Below, one piece after another: positions 1 through 4,854 of a stretch of DNA of 8,440 bases. A model generated the notes under the pieces. It was not told the origin of the DNA. It did no database searches and worked only from the letters and a program-made list of their open reading frames with translations. Position numbers and translations under genes: made by a program. Within the stretch, counting starts at the first letter, position 1, and each line of letters opens with the position of its first letter. The stretch comes from Methylococcaceae bacterium (GTDB taxonomy: Bacteria; Pseudomonadota; Gammaproteobacteria; Methylococcales; Methylomonadaceae): contig WTBX01000396.1 of the NCBI GenBank assembly GCA_013138855.1, positions 1-8,440 on the forward strand, read 5' to 3'.

Positions 1-1
1 G

Positions 2-127
2 AATAAGGTTGATTATCCGATTGCGGTTGATCCTGATGAAAGGCTTCGTGCGGTTGCTAAGGGTTCTGATTGGCCTATTATTAGTTTACGTGATGAGGAA
101 TGTCCGACCGCGCATTTTCATAAATAA
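2..127 (+). CDS. 3' end of a gene, possibly dTDP-sugar 3,5-epimerase-like (partial)
   Basis: An open frame entering from the left edge gives 41 residues and ends in TAA at 125-127; it starts mid-gene, so length and start are unknown. The visible tail contains AVDPDERLRA, then SDWPIISLRDEECPT and a short polar end. A Trp-Pro followed by a Ser-x-(R/K)-Asp-x-x-x-Pro motif near the C terminus resembles the tails of RmlC-type cupin dTDP-4-keto-sugar 3,5-epimerases, which act in deoxysugar synthesis for surface polysaccharides. That is a resemblance from memory over a short stretch, so the function is tentative; the coding call is firmer than the product. Nothing ties it to the Fe-S genes downstream, from which it is separated by about 300 bases of repeats. 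Confidence 0.45.
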   Translation, partial: NKVDYPIAVDPDERLRAVAKGSDWPIISLRDEECPTAHFHK

Positions 128-325
128 CCATATAAGGCAGGTAGGTTTAATTTTTCAGGTAAGTGTTAGTATTTACTGATGTTACGCAAAAAATAAATAA
201 CCGACTTCTGTTCGGAGTGAAAAAACAAGTTTTTTCACTAACGTTGAACACAAAAAATATGGCTCTTTAGGATTTTCCGAGAAACGCAGAAGCAGGACTG
301 GCAGTCCTCTCTTTATTTTCCTCGA
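128..325. other. non-coding spacer with several hairpins
   Basis: No convincing gene on either strand. The stretch carries several inverted repeats: a perfect 11-bp-arm hairpin at 216-239, with weaker flanking arms TGTTC/GAACA at 209-213 and 246-250, and a 6-bp-arm hairpin with a GGC loop at 294-308 (AGGACT/AGTCCT). The next element, at 326, is a larger nested palindrome. The region lies between the end of the first gene and a truncated toxin gene and looks like a landing zone for small repeats. Some of these hairpins could help terminate transcription from the first gene, but none has a classical GC-rich stem followed directly by a T-run. Confidence 0.5.
216..239. repeat. perfect AT-rich inverted repeat (11-bp arms)
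   Basis: Arms AGTGAAAAAAC (216-226) and GTTTTTTCACT (229-239) are exact reverse complements around an AA centre. The stem is mostly A-T pairs, so it is a weak terminator at best. It could be a protein-binding palindrome or part of a degenerate small repeat element; the outer TGTTC/GAACA arms (209-213, 246-250) extend the symmetry imperfectly. Confidence 0.6.
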
Positions 326-427
326 CTACCAACTTAAAGCGGGACAAAAAAATAAAAGCTAGACCTCCGAGGTTTTAAAAACCTCGGAGGTCTCGCGCTT
401 TCATTTTGTCCCATTTTAAGTTGGTAG
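326..427. repeat. 102-bp nested inverted repeat, MITE-like
   Basis: The left end CTACCAACTTAAA (326-338) and the right end, which read on the minus strand from 427 gives the same 13 bases, are terminal inverted repeats. After two mismatches they continue through GGGACAAAA. Inside, AAAGC/GCTTT arms and a perfect 33-bp palindrome (361-393) complete one long hairpin-capable structure. It has no coding capacity. Short length, terminal inverted repeats and internal symmetry are what a miniature inverted-repeat transposable element looks like, and its right edge coincides with the point where homology of the DUF3368 gene remnant begins. No clear target-site duplication is visible (CTCGA on the left, CCCAA on the right), so mobility is inferred, not shown. 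Confidence 0.6.
361..393. repeat. 33-bp ACCTCGG palindrome, copy 1
   Basis: Arms 361-376 and 378-393 are exact reverse complements (16 bp each) around a single A at 377; the key bases are AGACCTCCGAGG and its complement. A second copy at 2945-2977 matches at 30 of 33 positions, so this is a dispersed repeat family rather than a chance hairpin. It forms the core of the larger 326-427 element, whereas the second copy lacks those outer arms. Confidence 0.85.
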
Positions 428-606
428 CCCAAAGAATGGAACTTAAGATAATGGGAGTCATAGGGATTTTATTATTAGCGAAAAAGAAAAGAATTGTTTC
501 TACTAGAGAAGTTCAATTAGCGTTAGGTGAGCTTATTCAAAAACATGGCTTATACATTTCTCCTCAATTACTAAACAAAATAGAATTAACTTTACAGACA
601 ACATAA
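406..606 (+). pseudogene. C-terminal remnant of a DUF3368/PIN-like toxin
   Basis: A 66-codon open frame can be read from a TTG at 406, but the first seven codons lie inside the right arm of the inverted repeat. From 427 on the protein reads AQRMELKIMGVIGILLLAKK, then a short linker, LGELIQKHGLYISPQLL and a short end. The pattern small-x-G-x-x-G-(I/V)-L-x-x-AK-x-x-x-(I/V), then an L-x-x-L-x-x-x-G-x-x-(I/L)-S motif, is the C-terminal part of DUF3368 proteins. These are PIN-domain-like VapC-type toxins, usually about 150-165 residues and paired with a small UPF0175 antitoxin. The N-terminal acidic residues needed for RNase activity and any antitoxin are missing, and no good RBS is present, so this is almost certainly a dead fragment. 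Its stop codon lies one base before sufS. Confidence 0.65.
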
Positions 607-607
607 T

Positions 608-1828
608 ATGAATTTTCCAATTGATAAAATCCGCGCTGACTTTCCTATTTTAGAGCAACAAATCCGCAATAAACCTCTAGTGTATTTAGACAATGCCGCC
701 AGTTGTCAAAAACCTAGTCAGGTGATTGATTGTATTAGTAATTTTTATAGACAAGATTATTCTAATATTCATCGTGGTGTACATACCTTAAGCCAACGTG
801 CGACAGATAAATATGAACAGGCGCGGACTAAAGTTAAAGACTTTATTAATGCCGAATCTGAAAAAGAAATTATTTTTGTACGTGGTACGACTGAAGCGAT
901 TAATTTAATTGCACAAACTTTCGGTAAAGCAAATATTCGTGAAGGTGATGAGATTTTGATTACCGCAATGGAGCATCATTCCAATATCGTACCGTGGCAA
1001 ATGTTGTGTGAAGAAAAAGGGGCTGTATTAAAAGTTGCCCCGATTAATAAGCTAGGCGAATTAATTTATGATGAGTTTGAAGCTTTAATTAGTGATAAAA
1101 CTAAACTGGTTTCTGTGGTGCATATGTCAAATGCGCTCGGTACAGTGAACCCTGTTAAAAAAATCATTGCTGCCGCTCATGCAAAAAATATCCCTGTATT
1201 ACTTGATGGCGCACAAGCTATTCCTCACATGTCGGTTGACGTTCAAGAATTAGATTGTGACTTTTACGTTTTTTCAGGTCATAAATTGTATGCACCATCG
1301 GGTATTGGGGTTTTATATGGTAAACAAGCTTTATTAGAAGCGATGCCAGCCTATCAAGGTGGTGGTGATATGATTCGCACGGTAACCTTTGAAAAAAGCA
1401 CTTACGCGCCTTTACCGCATAAATTTGAAGCAGGTACACCGAATATTGCTGATACTGTCGGTTTAGGTGCAGCGGTTGATTATTTAAATGAAGTGGGCAT
1501 GGATACGGTTGCTGCTTATGAACATGAATTATTAGTTTATGCAACTGAGAAAGCTAAACAAATAAAAAGTTTAAATATTATTGGTGATGCCGCAGAAAAA
1601 GGTGCAATTTTATCATTTACTTTAGATAATATTCATCCGCATGATATAGGCACAATGCTAGATAGTGTTGGTATTGCGATTCGAGCAGGTCATCATTGTG
1701 CGATGCCTGTGATGGACTTTTTTGAAGTTCCTGCCACCGCTCGTGCTTCGTTTGCTATGTATAATACTAAAGAAGAAATTGATGTGTTAATGGAAGCGAT
1801 TCAGGAATTAATTAATATATTTGGTTAA
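608..1828 (+). CDS. sufS: cysteine desulfurase SufS
   Basis: Group II class V aminotransferase that removes sulfur from L-cysteine with PLP, giving alanine and an enzyme persulfide for Fe-S cluster assembly in the cytosol. All landmarks are present: YLDNAA near residue 27, MEHHSN (PLP-stacking His), LLDGAQ with Asp200, SGHK with the PLP-binding Lys226, and RAGHHCA with the catalytic Cys364. The 406-residue length and the Lys226/Cys364 numbering match E. coli SufS exactly, which supports the ATG at 608 despite the lack of a clear Shine-Dalgarno. The gene follows a toxin remnant by one base and leads into an unknown gene and then sufU, its likely sulfur acceptor. sufBCD are not in the window, so any scaffold genes must be elsewhere. 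Confidence 0.96.
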   Translation: MNFPIDKIRADFPILEQQIRNKPLVYLDNAASCQKPSQVIDCISNFYRQDYSNIHRGVHTLSQRATDKYEQARTKVKDFINAESEKEIIFVRGTTEAINLIAQTFGKANIREGDEILITAMEHHSNIVPWQMLCEEKGAVLKVAPINKLGELIYDEFEALISDKTKLVSVVHMSNALGTVNPVKKIIAAAHAKNIPVLLDGAQAIPHMSVDVQELDCDFYVFSGHKLYAPSGIGVLYGKQALLEAMPAYQGGGDMIRTVTFEKSTYAPLPHKFEAGTPNIADTVGLGAAVDYLNEVGMDTVAAYEHELLVYATEKAKQIKSLNIIGDAAEKGAILSFTLDNIHPHDIGTMLDSVGIAIRAGHHCAMPVMDFFEVPATARASFAMYNTKEEIDVLMEAIQELINIFG

Positions 1829-1847
1829 GTTTTACCGTTATTAAAAT

Positions 1848-2447
1848 ATGCTTCAAAATATACAGCAAGCTGATTTTGATGAAGTATTAAAGAAACCTTC
1901 ATCAAACAAAGTACAAGCAAAACGCTTTTTAGCTAAATATCCCTCGAATTATTCGGTTGACAGCATTGTTTTACCTGAAAAATTTGAATTAAAAATTAAT
2001 AAAAAGAAAAATGCTATTCGCTTGATTGATAGAGCGGACTTTGATAATCCGCGTATCGCTTATGCTGTCGATATTGAAGTCACAGAAGAAAAAATTAATC
2101 ATAAAAGCTGCACGCAAGTTATTGTCTGGGCAAGTCCTGAAAATGAAGAGTTATTAATCGGTTTCCCAAGAAAAGTCTTTAATCACTTATTACAGCAATA
2201 TGTGATTATGATAACGGATAAACAACAAACACCTGATGGCAAACGCTTTTGGGAAAGGCGAATCATTCAAGCTTTTAATGATAATCATTTTGTTTATTTT
2301 TGTGATAAAAATAAGAATGGAAATGTGTTGCAGAGTATTTTGAATAAAGATGATTTTTTTGAAATATTTGAACCTTTAGGTTGGGGAAATGATGCTGCTC
2401 ATCAACATAAATTATTTGTTATTAGTTTAGACCCATTAATCAACTAG
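1848..2447 (+). CDS. hypothetical protein between sufS and sufU
   Basis: A 199-residue, Lys- and Asn-rich protein that I do not recognise. It has no signal peptide or membrane segment and looks soluble. There are only two cysteines (Cys88 in HKSCTQ, Cys152 in VYFCDK), spaced unlike any Fe-S assembly scaffold, and it resembles neither SufE nor SufT. Conserved-looking stretches include LIGFPRKVFNHLLQQY around 103-118, RFWERRI near 133-139 and FEPLGWGND near 174-182. The ATG lies 19 bases after sufS with no strong Shine-Dalgarno; the stop is 43 bases before sufU, so all three are probably cotranscribed. A role in Fe-S assembly is suggested only by position; it may equally be an unrelated insertion into the operon. 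Confidence 0.75.
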   Translation: MLQNIQQADFDEVLKKPSSNKVQAKRFLAKYPSNYSVDSIVLPEKFELKINKKKNAIRLIDRADFDNPRIAYAVDIEVTEEKINHKSCTQVIVWASPENEELLIGFPRKVFNHLLQQYVIMITDKQQTPDGKRFWERRIIQAFNDNHFVYFCDKNKNGNVLQSILNKDDFFEIFEPLGWGNDAAHQHKLFVISLDPLIN

Positions 2448-2490
2448 CTCGGTTAATATTTGTTCAAGATTTAATTATTTAAGGAACACC

Positions 2491-2940
2491 ATGTTTGAAG
2501 ATTTACGCGACCTTTATCAAGAGGTTATTTTTGACCACAACCGTAATCCACGCAATTTTAGAGTGATGGAAAACGCTGACCGCAAAGTTGAAGGCTTTAA
2601 TCCTTTATGCGGTGATCGTTTAACTTTATTTTTGAAATTAAATGGTGACGTTATTGAAGATGCAAGTTTTCAAGGCTCTGGTTGTGCAATTTCTACTTCA
2701 TCAGTTTCATTGATGACTGAAATTATTAAAGGTAAGACTGAACAAGAAGCCGAGGAGTTGTTTGAAACCTTTCATAAAATGACTACAGGTAAAGAAGAAA
2801 TTCAGCTTGAGGCAGTTGGAAAACTTGCAGTTTTAGCGGGTGTGCGTGAGTATCCTGCGCGAGTAAAATGTGCGACTTTAGCTTGGCATACATTAGATGC
2901 TGCGATTAAAAATGAAGCAAATTCTATTTCAACTGAATAA
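2491..2940 (+). CDS. sufU: SufU-type Fe-S assembly sulfur acceptor
   Basis: IscU/SufU fold protein of 149 residues that takes persulfide sulfur from SufS. The three conserved cysteines are Cys40 in NPLCGD, Cys65 in GSGCAIS and Cys127 in VKCATLAW, with Asp42 next to the first. An extra segment of roughly 20 residues between Cys65 and Cys127 (about 80-105, KTEQEAEELFETFHKMTTGK) and the absence of the IscU LPPVK chaperone motif identify it as SufU rather than IscU. In SufU the three Cys and the Asp bind zinc, and the protein acts as a sulfurtransferase. AAGGA at 2481-2485, six bases before the ATG, is a good RBS and fixes the start. Pairing with SufS is typical of Firmicutes and scattered other lineages and is less usual in a gammaproteobacterium, where SufE is the common partner. 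Confidence 0.93.
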   Translation: MFEDLRDLYQEVIFDHNRNPRNFRVMENADRKVEGFNPLCGDRLTLFLKLNGDVIEDASFQGSGCAISTSSVSLMTEIIKGKTEQEAEELFETFHKMTTGKEEIQLEAVGKLAVLAGVREYPARVKCATLAWHTLDAAIKNEANSISTE

Positions 2941-2944
2941 CTAT

Positions 2945-2977
2945 AGACCCACGAGGTTTTAAAAACCTCGAAGGTCT
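2945..2977. repeat. 33-bp ACCTCGG palindrome, copy 2
   Basis: Matches the palindrome at 361-393 at 30 of 33 positions. The three changes break perfect symmetry in the outer arm, but the inner stem CGAGGTTTT/AAAACCTCG is intact. It occupies most of the 54 bases between sufU and rsmJ and has none of the CTACCAAC outer arms seen around copy 1. It could act as a weak bidirectional terminator or transcript-end stabiliser for the suf genes. Confidence 0.85.
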
Positions 2978-2994
2978 TATTAACTTCCCCTAAA

Positions 2995-3777
2995 ATGTCA
3001 ACGCCTCCAATATCTCAATATAACGATAAACTTGCCGTTTGGTGTCAACACGAAAGCGATTTTACTCAGTTAAATTCACTTGCAAATTCTCTCGCTGTTC
3101 CTCTATATCAATCTATTGATAAACATACCCCCGAAGTCTTTTTTTTAACTTATCGTGACGATTGTTTAAAACTGCTGGATAAAGAATTACTTAAAAAAGG
3201 CGGTTTAACGGTAGATATTCAACCACGAGCAGGTGAGCAGCGTTCTTACCCTGCCCCTAAACAAGGTAATTTAGCCAAGGCTTTAGGGCGTAAAACTAAA
3301 ACCATTGTGGATGCTACGACAGGTTGGGGACAAGATGCGTTATTTATGTTTCGGATGGGCTATCAAGTCCAGTGTATCGAACGCTCTGAGATTATGGCGG
3401 CATTATTAGGCGATGCGTTTCAACGGTTAAATCAAGTTGACTGGATGCAATCGCTTAATCTTCAAGCTCCAAAATTATCACAAGGTAATGCCATTGAATT
3501 GTTGGCGAATCTTGAAGCCTCTCCTGATTGTATTTATTTAGACCCTATGTTTCCGCCAAAACGTAAAAAATCAGCGTTAGCTAAGAAGTCGATGCAGATT
3601 TTGCAGGAATTATTAGGGCAAGATGAAGACAAAGAACAGCTTTTTGAAGCAGCTTTTAAAGCAACCGCTAAAAGAGTGGTGGTGAAAACGCCTGATTACG
3701 CAAAACCTTTAGGCGGTAAGCCTGATGAAAGTTTTAAAGGTAAGTTATTGCGTTATGATGTTTATTTTAAAAAATAA
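2995..3777 (+). CDS. rsmJ: 16S rRNA (guanine1516-N2)-methyltransferase RsmJ
   Basis: SAM-dependent methyltransferase (formerly YhiQ) that methylates N2 of G1516 in 16S rRNA. Motif I for SAM binding is DATTGWGQDA (106-115), the acidic turn is CIER (127-130), and the diagnostic catalytic block YLDPMFPPKRKKSALAKK spans 181-198. RVVVKTPDYAKPL at 227-239 is also typical of the family. At 260 residues it is close to the usual length (about 250). The ATG at 2995 has no clear Shine-Dalgarno and lies 17 bases after the palindrome; the N-terminal segment WCQHESDFTQLNSLANSL fits the family's small N-terminal domain, so the start is reasonable. It appears to be an independent housekeeping gene, unrelated to its neighbours. 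Confidence 0.93.
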   Translation: MSTPPISQYNDKLAVWCQHESDFTQLNSLANSLAVPLYQSIDKHTPEVFFLTYRDDCLKLLDKELLKKGGLTVDIQPRAGEQRSYPAPKQGNLAKALGRKTKTIVDATTGWGQDALFMFRMGYQVQCIERSEIMAALLGDAFQRLNQVDWMQSLNLQAPKLSQGNAIELLANLEASPDCIYLDPMFPPKRKKSALAKKSMQILQELLGQDEDKEQLFEAAFKATAKRVVVKTPDYAKPLGGKPDESFKGKLLRYDVYFKK

Positions 3778-3980
3778 TCATTAAAAATTAATGATTTATG
3801 CTAAGTAATGTGGGTTATTAAAGAATATTATTTTAGAGCTATATTCGTTTGTAATTTTATAATGCATTGATTTTGCTGTGTATTTTAAAGTTAATAAAGC
3901 TGCTAATATTTTATACAACCATTTTTTTAATGTGAAAATTAATTTAAAAACGTAGAATCATATGGCTCAAGGTAAGTCCT

Positions 3981-4036
3981 TAATTTAAGATTTTAGTTGT
4001 TAATGACTGTTTAGTCATTAACAAAACCTTAAATTA
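3981..4036. repeat. long AT-rich two-tier hairpin
   Basis: The inner stem of 12 perfect pairs (TTGTTAATGACT 3997-4008 with AGTCATTAACAA 4013-4024) has a GTTT loop. The outer stem of 9 perfect pairs (TAATTTAAG 3981-3989 with CTTAAATTA 4028-4036) is separated from it by an asymmetric internal loop. It lies 25 bases before the hupB -35 box. No T-run follows on the plus strand, so it is not a standard terminator; a protein-binding site or structured RNA is possible. Confidence 0.65.
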
Positions 4037-4060
4037 CAAGGTCTGTAGCGGTTTAAATGC

Positions 4061-4090
4061 TTGACACCTTGTGATAGCTATTGATATAAG
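4061..4090 (+). promoter_or_regulatory. sigma-70 promoter for hupB-tRNA unit
   Basis: A perfect -35 box TTGACA (4061-4066) is followed after 18 bases by TATAAG (4085-4090), five of six matches to the -10 consensus. Predicted transcription start is near 4097, leaving a leader of about 90 bases before the hupB ATG. The last base of the -35 box begins ACCTTGT (4066-4072), whose inverted partner ACAAGGT lies at 4036-4042, so a repressor or activator could act here. Confidence 0.65.
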
Positions 4091-4186
4091 TAGCGCAGTT
4101 TCTTAAGCATTTTGAAAGAAAGATTTAAGAAATTTGAATTGTTTTTCACAATATAACGTATAAATATAATTTCCTAAGGGGGAAAA

Positions 4187-4459
4187 ATGAACAAATCAGA
4201 ACTGATAGATGCAATTGCTGCCGACTCTGAATTAACAAAAGCAGATGCTGGTAAAGCTTTAGATGGTTTTTTAAGTGCAGTAACTTCTGAATTGGCAAAG
4301 GGCGAAAGCGTAGCATTAGTGGGCTTTGGGACATTTTCTGTCAAAGATAGAGCGGAAAGAAAAGGTCGTAATCCACAGACGGGTGAAGAGATTACAATCA
4401 AGGCTGCAAAAATTCCTTCATTTAAAGCTGGTAAAAGTTTAAAAGATGCTGTAAACTAG
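4187..4459 (+). CDS. hupB: DNA-binding protein HU, beta type
   Basis: Nucleoid-associated histone-like protein that bends DNA non-specifically as a dimer. The 90-residue length is exact for HU. The N-terminal MNKSELIDAIA helix, the family signature around GFGTFSVKDRAERKGRNP (46-63) with the minor-groove-intercalating Arg61-Asn-Pro63, and the C-terminal PSFKAGKSLKDAVN are all present. AAGGGGG at 4176-4182 is a strong RBS just before the ATG, in line with high expression. The gene sits between a good promoter and two tRNA genes; the stop codon is only 13 bases before tRNA-Val, with no terminator between them. The order hupB, tRNAs, ppiD points to the HU-beta member of the family. Confidence 0.97.
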   Translation: MNKSELIDAIAADSELTKADAGKALDGFLSAVTSELAKGESVALVGFGTFSVKDRAERKGRNPQTGEEITIKAAKIPSFKAGKSLKDAVN

Positions 4460-4472
4460 CATTTCTTTAGTC

Positions 4473-4548
4473 GGGTGCTTAGCTCAGCTGGGAGAGCATC
4501 GCCCTTACAAGGCGAGGGTCGGGGGTTCGATCCCCTCAGCACCCACCA
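4473..4548 (+). tRNA. tRNA-Val (anticodon UAC)
   Basis: Full cloverleaf of 76 bases. Acceptor arms GGGTGCT (4473-4479) and AGCACCC (4538-4544), discriminator A and encoded CCA (4546-4548). Anticodon stem TCGCC/GGCGA encloses loop CTTACAA with anticodon TAC at 4506-4508. The T loop contains GGTTCGATCC. It lies 13 bases behind hupB and is probably cut from the hupB transcript by RNases. Confidence 0.98.
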
Positions 4549-4555
4549 GATTAAA

Positions 4556-4632
4556 GGAGCGGTAGTTCAGTTGGTTAGAATACCGGCCTGTCACGCCGGG
4601 GGTCGCGGGTTCGAGTCCCGTCCGCTCCGCCA
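4556..4632 (+). tRNA. tRNA-Asp (anticodon GUC)
   Basis: Full cloverleaf of 77 bases. Acceptor arms GGAGCGG (4556-4562) and CCGCTCC (4622-4628), discriminator G (the Asp identity base) and encoded CCA (4630-4632). Anticodon stem CCGGC/GCCGG encloses CTGTCAC with anticodon GTC at 4590-4592. Seven bases separate it from tRNA-Val; the two share the terminator that follows. Confidence 0.98.
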
Positions 4633-4638
4633 AATATG

Positions 4639-4675
4639 AAAAACCTCGGATCTTTTTGATTCGGGGTTTTTTTTT
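4639..4675 (+). terminator. intrinsic terminator of hupB-tRNA unit
   Basis: A 14-pair stem (4639-4652 with 4658-4671, two G-T wobbles) has a TTTTT loop, and the 3' arm merges into a run of nine T (4667-4675). It sits seven bases after the tRNA-Asp CCA end. The A-run on the 5' side would also let it work on the minus strand. Confidence 0.92.
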
Positions 4676-4854
4676 GCTTGATAGTTTACAATAAATTTAT
4701 AAAGGCTTTTTTTAACGGTCGATTTGAATCAAAAAAAAATAAGTTTAATTTTTTGACCTTGGATGTGACTAATAGTTGCATATTTTTAAGTAAAGCCTAA
4801 GTAGTTTTTAAATACACACTATATTTTTACAACCTGAATAGAAAGGTCAAAGTA

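Larger units (their letters stand above)
3778..4186. other. 409-base intergenic region upstream of hupB
   Basis: No gene of credible length on either strand. From left to right it holds a weak AT hairpin overlapping the rsmJ stop (AATCATTAA 3776-3784 and TTAATGATT 3788-3796) and a very AT-rich stretch to about 3960. An 8-codon ATG frame (3962-3988, MAQGKSLI) without an RBS follows, then a long hairpin at 3981-4036, an ACAAGGT/ACCTTGT inverted pair (4036-4042, 4066-4072), a sigma-70 promoter at 4061-4090 and a leader of about 90 bases ending in the hupB RBS. lon, the usual neighbour upstream of hupB, is not here; the spacer may mark the break point of a rearrangement. Confidence 0.6.

Noticed and set aside
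1218..1544. 108-codon minus-strand open frame inside sufS
   Set aside because: Lies wholly within a well-supported sufS; composition is His/Leu/Gln-rich antisense shadow, with no RBS.
1848..2447. SufE or SufT assignment for the gene between sufS and sufU
   Set aside because: No SufE-type cysteine motif or SufT DUF59 pattern; the two cysteines are in unrelated contexts.
361..2977. CRISPR-like reading of the repeated 33-bp palindrome
   Set aside because: Only two copies, 2.6 kb apart with genes between; no regular spacers.
2945..2977. Classical intrinsic terminator after sufU
   Set aside because: The stem is followed by TATTAACTTCC rather than a T-run; better described as a copy of the dispersed palindrome.
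3962..3988. Truncated hfq or leader peptide gene (MAQGKSLI)
   Set aside because: Only eight codons, no RBS, and a similarity of a few residues that chance could give; kept only as part of a low-interest observation.
4146..4401. Two overlapping minus-strand frames over hupB
   Set aside because: Antisense shadows of the conserved hupB coding sequence; they also cover its RBS and leader.
4678..4830. Promoter for ppiD (TTGATA at 4678, TTGACC at 4753)
   Set aside because: Neither box has an acceptable -10 at 16-18 bases, so no promoter is called.
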